A DNA stretch of 64,000 nucleotides from Nocardioides ganghwensis. GTDB taxonomy: Bacteria; Actinomycetota; Actinomycetes; Propionibacteriales; Nocardioidaceae. Location of the stretch: positions 62,001 to 126,000 of the forward strand of contig NZ_JACXYX010000002.1 in assembly GCF_014779655.1 (NCBI RefSeq). The letters are read 5' to 3'. The notes beneath the pieces were generated by a model, which saw only the letters and a list, made by a program, of their open reading frames with translations, ran no database searches and was not told where the DNA came from. Within the stretch, counting starts at the first letter, position 1. Each line of letters starts with the position of its first letter. The translations under genes were made by a program, and so were the position numbers. Below, one piece after another: positions 51,054 to 60,658 of the stretch.

Positions 51054-52700
51054 TCACGCCTCGGCGGCGAGGTCCCCGGCGTCGACGATCCGGTAGGCGT
51101 ACCCCTGCTCGGCGAGGAACCGCTGGCGGTTCTGCGCGAAGTCGGCGTCCACGGTGTCGCGCGAGACGATCGTGTAGAAGTGCGCGGTGCGGCCCTCGGT
51201 CTTGGGCCGCAGCAGCCGGCCGAGGCGCTGCGCCTCCTCCTGGCGCGAGCCGAACGACCCGCTGACCTGGATCGCCACCTCGGCCGACGGCAGGTCGATG
51301 GAGAAGTTGGCGACCTTGCTCACCACGAGCAGGTCGATCTCGCCGGTGCGGAAGGCCTGGAAGAGGCGCTGCCGCTCCTTGACCGTCGTCTCGCCCTTGA
51401 TCACCGGTGCGTCGAGCATCTCGCTGATCTCGTCGAGCTGGTCGATGTACTGCCCGATGACCAGCGTCGGCTGACCGGCGTGCTGGCGCACGAGGTCGCG
51501 CACGACGTCGATCTTGGCGTGGGTGCAGGAGGCGAGGCGGTAGCGGGTGTCGGGGTCGCTCGTGGCGTACGCCAGGCGCTCACCATCGGGCAGGGTGACC
51601 CGCACCTCGACGCAGTCCGCCGGCGCGATCCAGCCCTGGGCCTCGATGTCCTTCCAGGGGGCGTCGTAGCGCTTGGGGCCGATGAGGGAGAAGACCTCGC
51701 CCTCGCGGCCGTCCTCGCGCACCAGCGTCGCGGTGAGGCCGAGGCGGCGGCGGGCCTGGAGGTCGGCGGTCATCCGGAAGATCGGCGCCGGCAGCAGGTG
51801 GACCTCGTCGTAGACGATGAGGCCCCAGTCGCGGGCGTCGAGGAGCTCGAGGTGCGGGTAGACGCCCTTCCGCTTCGTCGTCAGCACCTGGTAGGTCGCG
51901 ATGGTGACCGGCCGGACCTCCTTGACGGCGCCGGAGTACTCGCCGATCTCGTCGGCGGTCAGCGACGTGCGGGCGACCAGCTCGTCCTTCCACTGCCGCG
52001 CGCTGACCGTGTTGGTGACGAGGATGAGGGTGGTCGCCTGCGCCTGCGCCATGGAGGCCGCACCGACGATGGTCTTGCCCGCCCCGCAGGGCAGCACGAC
52101 CACGCCCGACCCGCCGTCCCAGAAGGACTCGGCGGCCTCGCGCTGGTAGGGACGCAGCGTCCAGCCGTCCTCGGCGAGGTCGATCGCGTGCGCCTCGCCG
52201 TCGACGTAGCCGGCGAAGTCCTCCGCCGGCCAGCCCAGCTTGAGCAGCGCCTGCTTGAGGTTGCCGCGCTCGCTCGGGTGCACCGCGACGCTGTCGTCGT
52301 CGAGGCGCGCGCCGACCATGCCGGCGATCTTCTTGGCGCGCAGCACCTCCTCGAGCACCGGCCGGTCGGTCGAGGAGAGCACGAGGCCGTGGACCGGGTG
52401 CTTCTCCAGGCGGAGCCGGCCGTAGCGGCCCATCGTCTCGGCGACGTCGACGAGCAGGGCGTGCGGGACGGCGTACCGGCTCCAGGTGAGCAGCGCGTCG
52501 ACCACCTGCTCGGCGTCGTGGCCGGCGGCGCGGGCGTTCCAGAGGCCGAGCGGCGTGAGGCGGTAGGTGTGGATGTGCTCGGGCGAGCGCTCGAGCTCGG
52601 CGAACGGCGCGATCGCCTTCCGGGCCTCGGCGGCCGAGGGGTGGTCGACCTCGAGCAGGAGCGTCTTGTCCGACTGGACGATGAGGGGACCGTCATTCAC
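51054..52700 (-). CDS. XPB-type DNA repair helicase
   Basis: The 548-residue superfamily 2 helicase resembles XPB/ERCC3. It has a short N-terminal damage-recognition-like domain, Walker A LPCGAGKT, the DEVH box YDEVHLLPA, LTATLVRED, and C-terminal motifs FSIDLPSAEVAIQVSG and QRLGRLLRPK. It unwinds DNA in 3'-5' direction in repair. GTG 52700 is supported by a TAGGAT -10 box 6 nt upstream. The helicase-associated/WYL gene lies upstream with a CGNR gene between, much as Rv0861c and Rv0862c adjoin in M. tuberculosis. Confidence 0.95.
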   Translation of the reverse strand: MNDGPLIVQSDKTLLLEVDHPSAAEARKAIAPFAELERSPEHIHTYRLTPLGLWNARAAGHDAEQVVDALLTWSRYAVPHALLVDVAETMGRYGRLRLEKHPVHGLVLSSTDRPVLEEVLRAKKIAGMVGARLDDDSVAVHPSERGNLKQALLKLGWPAEDFAGYVDGEAHAIDLAEDGWTLRPYQREAAESFWDGGSGVVVLPCGAGKTIVGAASMAQAQATTLILVTNTVSARQWKDELVARTSLTADEIGEYSGAVKEVRPVTIATYQVLTTKRKGVYPHLELLDARDWGLIVYDEVHLLPAPIFRMTADLQARRRLGLTATLVREDGREGEVFSLIGPKRYDAPWKDIEAQGWIAPADCVEVRVTLPDGERLAYATSDPDTRYRLASCTHAKIDVVRDLVRQHAGQPTLVIGQYIDQLDEISEMLDAPVIKGETTVKERQRLFQAFRTGEIDLLVVSKVANFSIDLPSAEVAIQVSGSFGSRQEEAQRLGRLLRPKTEGRTAHFYTIVSRDTVDADFAQNRQRFLAEQGYAYRIVDAGDLAAEA

Positions 52701-52751
52701 CCGACGATCCTACGGACGCAGGCCAGCACGGCCGTGCCGGCGTGCGTGCGA

Positions 52752-53279
52752 TCAGCTGGCGGACGCGGCCTTCTGGCGGGCGCGGAAGGCGGCCACGTTG
52801 GCTCGCGAGGAGCACCGGTCCGAGCAGTAGCGCCGCGACTGGTTGGGCGAGGTGTCCACGAAGACGTGGTCGCAGCGGGCCTCGGAGCAGATCCCGAGGC
52901 GGGTGGCGCCGAGGTCGCACACCAGGTTGGCCAGGCCCATCAGTGCCTCCCCGATGAGCAGCTCGGCGACCGACGCGGCGCGGTTGGCGACGTGCATGTG
53001 CAGGTCGTCGGGGTCGTGGTCGGAGATCATCGGCGTGACCGGGTGCCGCGCGAGCAGGTCGTTGAGCGTGCTCACGACGAGGCTCACGTCGTCGACGTCG
53101 GAGGCCTCGAACACCGCCCGCAGCTCGGAGCGGAAGACCTGCAGGGACTCCACGTCGCCCTCGACGACGGACCGGTGCAGCCACGACCGGTCCGCGAGGT
53201 GCGCGCGCAGCGCCTCCTCGTCGGGCAGCTCGGCGTTGACGAGCGCCGCCGAGCGCTCGGCGTACCGGATGAAGTCCAT
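52752..53279 (-). CDS. CGNR zinc-finger protein
   Basis: The 175-residue protein has an N-terminal ABATE-like domain and a C-terminal CGNR zinc finger (ICSEARCDHVFVD, NQSRRYCSDRCSSRANVAAF) with four Cys. The CGNR signature reads CSSRAN here, with Ser and Ser for Gly and Asn. Members are predicted stress-responsive DNA-binding regulators. A TAGACT -10 box lies 6 nt before the ATG. It sits between XPB and the WYL-containing gene with its own promoter. Confidence 0.87.
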   Translation of the reverse strand: MDFIRYAERSAALVNAELPDEEALRAHLADRSWLHRSVVEGDVESLQVFRSELRAVFEASDVDDVSLVVSTLNDLLARHPVTPMISDHDPDDLHMHVANRAASVAELLIGEALMGLANLVCDLGATRLGICSEARCDHVFVDTSPNQSRRYCSDRCSSRANVAAFRARQKAASAS

Positions 53280-53309
53280 CCGTCCAGTCTACGGAGGGGC
53301 GGGGCGGCC

Positions 53310-55577
53310 CTACGCCCGGCGGACGCCCGTGATGCGGTGCACCGCGAACTCGCGCACGTCGTCGGCGCGGTGGTCGTACGCCGACAGCCGGCCGCCGTCG
53401 AGGCGGCGCGGGTCGACGACCCGCTCACCGGTCGCCCCGTGGTTGTCGACGTAGCCGATCACCACGGTGCTGCCGGCCTCGATGGCCTCGCGCAACGCCG
53501 CGAGCGCGCCCGACGGCGTGGTCGTCTCGGCGGTCGCGGGCCGCGACGACCGGGCCCGGTCGCCGGCGCGGATCGCGGTGGCCACCGCCTGCAGCTCAGC
53601 CGCCCGGCGTGCCTCGACGGCGCCGGCTGGCCGGCGACCGCGACGCGTGCGCGCGCGCCGGAGGTCGGGACGGCTGACGCGTACGGTGCCGTCGGCGGCC
53701 TCGACGACGGGTGCGGCGCCGAGCTCGCGCAGACGGGGGAGGAGCACGTCGAGGGGCGAGGTGGCGATCGCCACCGTCGGTGCGAGCAGGCGCAGGCCGA
53801 GGCTCCGGGCGCGCGGGTCGTGCACCAGCGCGGCGAGGGCGGCCTCGTCGTCGGAGCGCAGGAAGGCCTCGGCGTGGCCGACGCGGACGCTGCCGAACGT
53901 GCGGGACACGTCGTCGACCAGGAACTCCAGCGGCTGCGGCACGGGGGTCTGCGACACCGCTGCCAGGAAGTCGCGCACCTCGGCCGCCGACCAGCCCGCG
54001 TCGAGGCCGCGGCGCACCGACCCGGCCGTGAACCGGTAGACGGTCGCCCCGCCGCGGGACTCCACGTCGGCGAGAAGGTGCAGCCGTCGGGCCACCTCGG
54101 TCTCGAGGGGGCCGGGAGCGACGGCCGTCAGGTCGGCCTGCAGCAGCACGTGGTCCACCGGCCGGGGCAGGTGGGGGTCGATCGCCTCGGCGGCGGCCGT
54201 CAGGTCGTCCGTGGCGACGAGCCGGCCGCTCGGGGGGAGACCGCCGGCGCCGCTGACGCCGAGCACCGCCGCCTCGGACAGCGCGGCCGCGACCAGGTCG
54301 GCGAAGACCGTGGGCCGCCGCGGGCGCAGCCAGCGCACGCGCTGCACGAGCGAGGCGATGCCGGTGCCGGCGGCGAGGACCTCGCCGTCCGGCAGCTCGG
54401 CCAGGACGCGTAGGGCCAGCCGGCGCGCCTCCTCGGCCAGCCCGCTGGAGAGCTCGGGCGCGAGGGCGTTCCAGGCCTTGCCGGCGGGGTCGCGCGAGCC
54501 CACGAGCGACGGCACCCGGCTGCTGGCGAGCCACCCGCCGACCAGCCGGGCCCACCGCTCGGCGATCGGCCGGCCGGACCACACGTCGAACTCGTCGGTC
54601 GGCAGCCACGCGGGGGATCCGTCGGCGTCGGCGGCCTCGGCGATCAGCCCCGCCGCGAGCGCGACCTCGACCACCAGCGCCGCTCCCGGCTCGTCGACGT
54701 GCAGGTCGCGCGCGACGGCCTTGAGGTCGCGGACCGCCAGTCCGCCGCTGCGCAGCACGCTCGGGGGCTGCACGCCCCAGTGGTCGAGCAACAGCTCCAC
54801 CCGGCGTACGACGTCGAAGGCGGCGCCCGCGGCGCTGCGGGCCACGAGGGCGGCGTCGCGCGCCGACGTGGCGAGCGCGGGCACGTCGTCGACCGGCTCG
54901 GTGGTCGTACGACCTCCGCGCAGCGCCAGGCCGACCTCGCCCGGCAGCACGACCGAGTCGCCGTCACGCGGCACCAGCAGGCGGCGGCTGAGCAGCTCCT
55001 CGGCGGGCGAGCGGGCCTCGGCCGGCGACACGGTGCGCCGCGCCGAACCGGTCGTCCCCTCCCCGCCGTGCTCGTCGACGTGGCGAAGCAGGGCGGCCGC
55101 AGCGGGGGAGAGCTCCGCGATCCGGGCCGCGACCTCGGCGGGAGGCGCCGGGTCGGGGCTGGAGGGCCGCAGCCCGCTCACCAGGCCGGGCATCCCGCGC
55201 ATCGCGTCGGCCACGCCGGTCAGCGGGCGTACGCCTCCGGGCGCCTCCCACGCCAGCGCCAGGTCGAGCAGGTGCTGGAGCGCGGCCGCGGTGCGCGCCT
55301 CGTCGGCCCGCACGATCGAGATCAGCTGATCGGAGGTGGTTTGACCTGCCACCAGCAGGGCATCAAGCACCGAGAGCTCCAGATGGTCCAGGCCGTCGAG
55401 GGCGCGGTGGATCGACGAACGCGTGGCGGCCCGCGAGGCCAGCTGCGACGAATCCTGAGGGGCGGGTGTGGCGAGATCTGGACGGGCCCGGAGCAGCGCC
55501 ACGAGCCGCTCGTCGGGCCAGCCGCGCAGCTGGTCGGCGAGGGTGCGTGCGGGTGTCGTCCGCCCTGAACTGGACAT
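53310..55577 (-). CDS. helicase-associated domain protein with C-terminal WYL-like segment
   Basis: The 755-residue protein lacks helicase motifs itself but matches the actinobacterial XPB-associated family (Helicase_C_3 region): WPDERLVALLRARPDL at the start, a central HLPRPVDHVLLQADLTAVAP and QTPVPQPLEFLVDDVSR. The last ~60 residues (STVVIGYVDNHGATGERVVD...) resemble a WYL ligand-binding domain. The ATG at 55577 has a TAGCGT -10 box 7 nt upstream. The homologous M. tuberculosis gene Rv0862c adjoins ercc3, so it probably acts with XPB (inference). It is divergent from the PP2C gene. Confidence 0.88.
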   Translation of the reverse strand: MSSSGRTTPARTLADQLRGWPDERLVALLRARPDLATPAPQDSSQLASRAATRSSIHRALDGLDHLELSVLDALLVAGQTTSDQLISIVRADEARTAAALQHLLDLALAWEAPGGVRPLTGVADAMRGMPGLVSGLRPSSPDPAPPAEVAARIAELSPAAAALLRHVDEHGGEGTTGSARRTVSPAEARSPAEELLSRRLLVPRDGDSVVLPGEVGLALRGGRTTTEPVDDVPALATSARDAALVARSAAGAAFDVVRRVELLLDHWGVQPPSVLRSGGLAVRDLKAVARDLHVDEPGAALVVEVALAAGLIAEAADADGSPAWLPTDEFDVWSGRPIAERWARLVGGWLASSRVPSLVGSRDPAGKAWNALAPELSSGLAEEARRLALRVLAELPDGEVLAAGTGIASLVQRVRWLRPRRPTVFADLVAAALSEAAVLGVSGAGGLPPSGRLVATDDLTAAAEAIDPHLPRPVDHVLLQADLTAVAPGPLETEVARRLHLLADVESRGGATVYRFTAGSVRRGLDAGWSAAEVRDFLAAVSQTPVPQPLEFLVDDVSRTFGSVRVGHAEAFLRSDDEAALAALVHDPRARSLGLRLLAPTVAIATSPLDVLLPRLRELGAAPVVEAADGTVRVSRPDLRRARTRRGRRPAGAVEARRAAELQAVATAIRAGDRARSSRPATAETTTPSGALAALREAIEAGSTVVIGYVDNHGATGERVVDPRRLDGGRLSAYDHRADDVREFAVHRITGVRRA

Positions 55578-55646
55578 CCCTCTTACGCTACTCGCCGGGT
55601 CGAGACCGCGGCCCCACATCTCGACACGGGGCGAAGAGGGCTGGGC

Positions 55647-56462
55647 ATGAAGGACGTCGATCTGCACCACGGGGCGTCGACCGACGTCGGACTGGTGCGC
55701 AAGGTCAACGAGGACTCCTACCTCGTCGCGCCCCCGGTCTTCGTGGTCGCCGACGGCATGGGCGGCCACTCCGGCGGCGACGTCGCCAGCCGGATGGTCG
55801 TCGAGGAGTTCCAGCGGCTCGCCGAGGCCTACGACCCGCGTCGCGGGGCCGAGCTGGTCTCGGACGCCCTCGCCCGCGCCCAGGCGCGGATCATCGACTA
55901 CGGCGAGGCGCACCGCGCGCTCCAGCCGGGCTGGCACGCGGGCACGACCGCGGTGGCCGCCGTCCTCGTCGACGACGACGGCGTGACCAAGTGGCTGCTC
56001 GTCAACCTCGGCGACTCGCGGATCTACCGCATCGTCGACGGCCGGCTCGAGCAGGTCAGCGTCGACCACTCCGTCGTGCAGGAGCTCGTCGACTCCGGCC
56101 AGATCACGCCCGAGGAGGCCTCGGTCCACCCGGAGCGGCACGTGATCACGCGCGCGCTCGGCAGCCCCGGAGGCATCCAGCCCGACTTCTTCCTGCTGCC
56201 CCTCGGCTCGGTCGAGCGCCTGCTGCTGTGCAGCGACGGCGTCACCGGGATGATCGAGGACGAGGAGATCGAGGAGATCCTCGAGTCCGTCGCCGACCCC
56301 CGTGACGCCGCCGATCGGCTCGTCCGGGCGGCGGTCGCCGCCGGCGGTCGCGACAACGCGACGGCGATCGTCGTCGATGTGGTGGGATTGGTGAAGGACG
56401 CGACCTACGACTCGCAGCGCCAGCTGGAGAGTCTCGAATCGAAGCTGGGGGGACGACTGTGA
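55647..56462 (+). CDS. PP2C-family Ser/Thr protein phosphatase
   Basis: The 271-residue phosphatase has the PP2C metal-site blocks STDVGLVRKVNEDSYL, VVADGMGGHSGGDVAS, LLVNLGDSRIYRI, LLLCSDGVTGMIEDEE and GGRDNATAIVVDV. It is cytoplasmic, without the C-terminal membrane helix of PstP. The two following FHA proteins, coupled by overlap or a short gap, are probable phosphothreonine readers of the same pathway; the matching kinase is not in the window. Confidence 0.95.
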   Translation: MKDVDLHHGASTDVGLVRKVNEDSYLVAPPVFVVADGMGGHSGGDVASRMVVEEFQRLAEAYDPRRGAELVSDALARAQARIIDYGEAHRALQPGWHAGTTAVAAVLVDDDGVTKWLLVNLGDSRIYRIVDGRLEQVSVDHSVVQELVDSGQITPEEASVHPERHVITRALGSPGGIQPDFFLLPLGSVERLLLCSDGVTGMIEDEEIEEILESVADPRDAADRLVRAAVAAGGRDNATAIVVDVVGLVKDATYDSQRQLESLESKLGGRL

Positions 56463-57577
56463 GCACAGAGGCCAGGTTCGCCGCGGGGGACTGGTACGCC
56501 GTGGTGGGTGACCGGGCCACGGTCCTGCTCCCGGGCAGCCAGCGCGGCCGGGTCGCCACGCTCTGGGACCTCGCCGACTCCGGGGCGAGCGCCGACGCGC
56601 TCCTCGACGCGCTGCTCGCCGACGGACTGTCCTCACTGGACCACTTCGCCCTCGTCGCCCACGGCGACGACCGCACCCGGCTCCTCGTCCGCGGTGCCCC
56701 GACCGCAGCCGTCTCCTCCGCCGGTGGCGACGAGCTCGTCAGTGCCGACCCGGGCACCGCCTGGGCCGAGCGGCTGGTGGCCGGCGTCTCCAGCATCCGG
56801 GTCACCCTCACCGGCGACGCCGCCGCCGAGCACCTCCTCGCGCCCGGCCTGGCGCGCGTGTCGGTGGTCGAGTTCGGTACGCCGGCCCCCGCCGCGGAGC
56901 AGGCGACCGAGGACGTCGCCCCGGCCCTGGTGGCCGAGGCGGAGGCCGAGCCCGAGCCCGCCGTCACGCCCGAGCCCGAGCCGGAGCCGCAGCCCGAGCC
57001 GGAGCCCGAGCCGGTCGCCGCCGCGGACCCGGTCCCCGAGGCGCCGGCGGCCGCGCCGATGCAGTTCGGCGAGCCCGCGGACGACCCGACGCCCACCGGT
57101 GAGACGCCCGCGGTCGCCGACGACTGGTCCGACCGCGACGGCCAGACCCAGGTCGGCGCGCCGGCGCCCGACTTCGACCGCCCGCCGGTCCCCGGCCAGG
57201 AGATGGCACCCGAAGTGGTCTCGCAACCCGTGGCCGCCCTCGTCTTCTCGACCGGCGACGTCGTCGCCGTCGACCGGACCGTCCTCGTGGGTCGCGCACC
57301 GGAGGCGCGGCGCTTCGCCTCCCACGACCAGCCCCACGTCGTGACGGTGCCGAGCCCGCACCAGGAGATCTCCTCCACGCACCTCGAGATCCGGCCCGGA
57401 GCGGGGGCCGACCACGGCTCCGCGATCGCCACCGACCTCGGCTCGACCAACGGCACCGTGCTCGCCCTGCCCGGCCTCGACGTCGAGGAGCTCAAGCCGG
57501 GCATCGCGGTCAGCCTCGTCCCCGGCGCCGTGCTCGACCTGGGCGACGGCGTCACCATCCAGGTCACCAACCCCTGA
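56459..57577 (+). CDS. FHA-domain protein with Pro-Glu-rich linker
   Basis: The 372-residue protein has an N-terminal alpha/beta part of unknown fold (~1-140), a linker of repeated PEPEP units (~150-195) and a C-terminal FHA domain. The FHA motif set is VLVGRAP (Gly-Arg), SSTHLEI (Ser-x-x-His) and DLGSTNGTVL. FHA domains bind phosphothreonine. The gene overlaps PP2C by 4 nt and is followed after 11 nt by the RDD-FHA gene. The N-terminal part has no recognised domain. Confidence 0.88.
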   Translation: MSTEARFAAGDWYAVVGDRATVLLPGSQRGRVATLWDLADSGASADALLDALLADGLSSLDHFALVAHGDDRTRLLVRGAPTAAVSSAGGDELVSADPGTAWAERLVAGVSSIRVTLTGDAAAEHLLAPGLARVSVVEFGTPAPAAEQATEDVAPALVAEAEAEPEPAVTPEPEPEPQPEPEPEPVAAADPVPEAPAAAPMQFGEPADDPTPTGETPAVADDWSDRDGQTQVGAPAPDFDRPPVPGQEMAPEVVSQPVAALVFSTGDVVAVDRTVLVGRAPEARRFASHDQPHVVTVPSPHQEISSTHLEIRPGAGADHGSAIATDLGSTNGTVLALPGLDVEELKPGIAVSLVPGAVLDLGDGVTIQVTNP

Positions 57578-57588
57578 ACCGCACCGTC

Positions 57589-58764
57589 GTGACCCAGCAC
57601 CCCCAGCCCCTGACCTACCCGATCGCCCAGCTCGAGCGGCGGTTCGTCGCGTTCGCGGTCGACCGCCTGCTCGCGTGGGGCCTGCTGGCGGCCGTCGGCG
57701 TCGGCACGGCACTGTTCGTCTCCGACGACGTCTGGACCGTGGTCGGGGCCGTGGCCGTGGCGATGGTCCTGGTCTGGCTGGTGCTCGCGATCGTGCTCGG
57801 GGTCAGCGGCACCTCGCCCGGCAAGGCGATGACCGGCCTGCGCGTGGTGCACCACGGCACGGGCACCCCGATCGGCGTGGGGCCGGCCCTGCTCCGCTCG
57901 TTCGTGCTCGGTGCCTCGGGCCTGCCCACCTTCGGCATCGGGGTCGCCACCCTGGCGTGGACGGCCGTCGAGGACAGGGGCCGGCAGCGCCGGGGGTGGC
58001 ACGACCACCTGACCGACACCGTCGTGGTCGACGTACGCCCCGTGGCCGAGGTCGCCGACGACGGCGCCGACGACGGCCCGCGGCACATCGTCAACCTCAC
58101 CGCGATGCGGCTGGTCCCGGCTCCGCCGGTCGAGGTGGTGAAGACGCCGGAACGCTCGGAGCACTCCGTACGCCGCCAGCCGCTGCCGGCCGAGCTCGTG
58201 CAGCCTCCCGCCGCCGTCCCCGCTCCGCCCCACGCCCCGCCTCACCAGGCCCCTCACCAGGCCCCTCACCACGCCCCGCGGCAGGCCCCGCAGCAGCCCC
58301 CGCAGCAGGCCGCACAGCAGTCGATGCAGCCCTGGCCGCAGCAGCCGTCCCCGGCAGCGCCCCCGCCGCAGTGGCAGCAGCCGCCCCAGCGCCAGCAGCC
58401 GGCGCCGACCCGCACCCCTGCGACATCCGCAGCGCGCTGGCGGGTGCACTTCGACAACGGCGAGAGCTTCGTCATCGCCGGCCTCGCGCTCGTCGGCCGT
58501 CGGCCCGAGGCCCGGTCGGGGGAGAGCGTCGCCCACCTGATCCCGCTCGCCTCCGCCGACATGTCGGTCTCCAAGACCCACGCCCAGTTCGGCCCGGCGT
58601 CCGACGGGACCATCGTCGTGATGGACCGCGGCTCGACCAACGGCACCGTCCTGGTCCGCCAGGGCGTCTCGCGCCAGCTCGCGCCGGGCAAGCCCGCGGC
58701 CCTCGTCGACGGCGACAAGGTCGTCTACGGCGACCGCGAGATGACCATCTCCCGCGAGCACTGA
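57589..58764 (+). CDS. RDD membrane domain fused to FHA domain
   Basis: The 391-residue protein joins an N-terminal RDD membrane domain (ERRFVAFAVDRLLAWGLL, helices to ~150, ending RGWHDHLTDTVVV), a Pro/Gln/His-rich linker (~205-280) and a C-terminal FHA domain (LVGRRPEARSG, SVSKTHAQF, DRGSTNGTVLV). It would place a phosphothreonine reader at the membrane. It closes the PP2C-FHA-FHA operon. Starts with GTG, 11 nt after the previous stop. Confidence 0.9.
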   Translation: MTQHPQPLTYPIAQLERRFVAFAVDRLLAWGLLAAVGVGTALFVSDDVWTVVGAVAVAMVLVWLVLAIVLGVSGTSPGKAMTGLRVVHHGTGTPIGVGPALLRSFVLGASGLPTFGIGVATLAWTAVEDRGRQRRGWHDHLTDTVVVDVRPVAEVADDGADDGPRHIVNLTAMRLVPAPPVEVVKTPERSEHSVRRQPLPAELVQPPAAVPAPPHAPPHQAPHQAPHHAPRQAPQQPPQQAAQQSMQPWPQQPSPAAPPPQWQQPPQRQQPAPTRTPATSAARWRVHFDNGESFVIAGLALVGRRPEARSGESVAHLIPLASADMSVSKTHAQFGPASDGTIVVMDRGSTNGTVLVRQGVSRQLAPGKPAALVDGDKVVYGDREMTISREH

Positions 58765-58801
58765 GCTGTCGGGGCGCCGCGGTCGCTGCGCACGGGGCAG
58801 G

Positions 58802-60646
58802 ATGTGCGGCGTGCCGACCTTCCTGGACCTGCTCTACGACGAGGCGCCGCTGGCCGCCTTCGACGAGCACCTCGCGCGCGCCGAGGCGGGGCTCAGCGAG
58901 GCCGAGGCCGCGGTGCTGCGCTCGGAGTACGACGTCGCGCTGCGCCTGCGCGACCTCATGGGACGGATGCGTTCCCGGGAGGCCGAGCTCTCCGCGCTCT
59001 ACGAGACCGCCTCCGACCTCACCGCCATCCGTGACGTCGACACGATCCTCGCCGCCATCGTGCGGCGTGCCCGACAGCTGCTGCACTGCGACATGACCTA
59101 CCTCTCCCTCAACGACGAGGAGGACGGCGCGTCCTACATGAAGGTCACCGACGGCGCGCTCACCCGGGAGTTCCAGAACCTCCGCCTGCCGTTGGGGACC
59201 GGCCTGCTCGGACTGGTCGCGCAGACCGGCGCCGCCTACTTCACCGAGGACTACTCCACCGACCAGCGGTTCGTGCACCAGGGCTACATCGACGAGGCCG
59301 TCGCCGGCGAGCAGATCCGGGCGATCCTCGGCGTGCCGCTGGTCCTCGACGGGGTGGTGATCGGCGCCCTGCTCGCGGTCCACCGGTCCGTACGCCGCTT
59401 CCCCCAGTCGGAGGTGAGCCTGCTGACCTCGTTCGCGGCCCACGCGGTCGTGGCGCTCGAGAACGCCCGGCTCTTCGCCGAGCTCGACGAGGCGAACCGC
59501 TCGCTCACCCGCCACACCGAGGCCGTGGACGCCGCCGCGCTGGCCCACGACCGGCTCACCGACGTGCTCATCGGCGGTGGCGGTGTCGCCGAGGTCGCAG
59601 GGGTGCTCTCCGGCGTGCTCGACGGCGACGCCTCGGTCTGGACCCCGTCGGGCGAGCTGCTGGCGGGGGAGGACCCCGGCCTGGACTGGCAGGAGGAGGT
59701 GTCCCGCGCCGTCGCCTCGGGACGGTCGGTGGCCGTCCCCTCGGGGATGGTCGCTGCCGCGCTCGCCGGCACCGAGCACGTCGCGACCCTCGTCCTGCGG
59801 CGGGAGGAGCCGCTGGACCTCGCGGGCCGGCGGACCCTCGAGCGCGGTGCCCTCGTCACCGCGCTGGTGCTGCTCTTCGCCCGCTCCGTCACCGACGCCG
59901 AGGAGCGGCTCGGCGGCCAGCTGCTCGCCGACCTGCTCGAGGCCGACGCCGGCTCCCGCGAGCGGCTGCGCGACCGCGTGCGCCGCCACGGCGCCAGCCT
60001 CGACGGCCCCCTGGTCGTCGCGACCGCGACGGTGGACGGCGTCGACCGCCACCGCGCCAGCCGCGCGGTCGTCGCCCTGGCCCGGCGCACCTCCGGTCTG
60101 GCCGGCGAGCACCGCGGCGCGATCGTGCTCGTCGTGCCCGGCGACGAGCCGCTGCGGGTGGGCGCGGACCTCCGGTCGGCCGTCGCCGACCTGGGCGGGG
60201 TCGGCACGGTCGGCGTCGCCGCGACGAGCGACGCGCTGCGCGGTGACCGGCTCGTCGAGGCCCACCACGAGGCCCGGCGCTGCCTCGACACGCTCGTACG
60301 CCTCGGGCGCCGGGGGGACGTGAGCGACCCCGCCGGGCTCGGGGTGGCCCGGCTGCTCCTCGGCGACAACGACCCCGAGCACGTCGCGGCCTTCGTGGAG
60401 ACGATGGTGGGGCCCGTGCGGGCCTGGGACGAGCGCCGCGGGACCGGGCTCGTGGCGACGCTCGAGGCGTGGTTCGCCACCGGCGGCCACCTCAGGGAGA
60501 CCGCGGGCGTCCTGCACGTGCACCCCAACACCGTGACGCAGCGCCTGGAGCGGATCGGGGAGCTCCTCGGCAGTGGCTGGCGGGAGCCGGAGCGGGCGCT
60601 CGACCTGCAGCTCGCCCTGCGCCTGGCGCGGCTGCAGGGTGACTGA
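58802..60646 (+). CDS. GAF-containing PucR/CdaR-type transcriptional regulator
   Basis: The 614-residue regulator has a helical lead, a GAF domain (~60-220: LYETASDLTAIRDVDTILAAIV, GVPLVLDGVVIGALLAV) and the PucR C-terminal helix-turn-helix (FATGGHLRETAGVLHVHPNTVTQRLERI). A GTG 9 nt after the ATG is an equally good start. It lies directly upstream of the hydroxybutyrate dehydrogenase and MHS transporter genes, whose promoter region holds repeated GTGTGG motifs, so it probably controls them. Confidence 0.9.
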   Translation: MCGVPTFLDLLYDEAPLAAFDEHLARAEAGLSEAEAAVLRSEYDVALRLRDLMGRMRSREAELSALYETASDLTAIRDVDTILAAIVRRARQLLHCDMTYLSLNDEEDGASYMKVTDGALTREFQNLRLPLGTGLLGLVAQTGAAYFTEDYSTDQRFVHQGYIDEAVAGEQIRAILGVPLVLDGVVIGALLAVHRSVRRFPQSEVSLLTSFAAHAVVALENARLFAELDEANRSLTRHTEAVDAAALAHDRLTDVLIGGGGVAEVAGVLSGVLDGDASVWTPSGELLAGEDPGLDWQEEVSRAVASGRSVAVPSGMVAAALAGTEHVATLVLRREEPLDLAGRRTLERGALVTALVLLFARSVTDAEERLGGQLLADLLEADAGSRERLRDRVRRHGASLDGPLVVATATVDGVDRHRASRAVVALARRTSGLAGEHRGAIVLVVPGDEPLRVGADLRSAVADLGGVGTVGVAATSDALRGDRLVEAHHEARRCLDTLVRLGRRGDVSDPAGLGVARLLLGDNDPEHVAAFVETMVGPVRAWDERRGTGLVATLEAWFATGGHLRETAGVLHVHPNTVTQRLERIGELLGSGWREPERALDLQLALRLARLQGD

Positions 60647-60658
60647 CCACGCCTGAGG

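Noticed and set aside
51180-54413. A 1077-codon open frame opposite XPB, CGNR and the helicase-associated gene
   Set aside because: Its composition (Gly/Val/Asp/Arg/His-rich, antisense of coding DNA) and lack of motifs mark it as an antisense shadow of three genes with clear domains.
56242-58761. Long minus-strand frame opposite the FHA operon with Ser/Gly-rich repeats
   Set aside because: The repeats mirror the PEPEP and Pro/Gln linkers of the FHA proteins; no independent evidence of coding.
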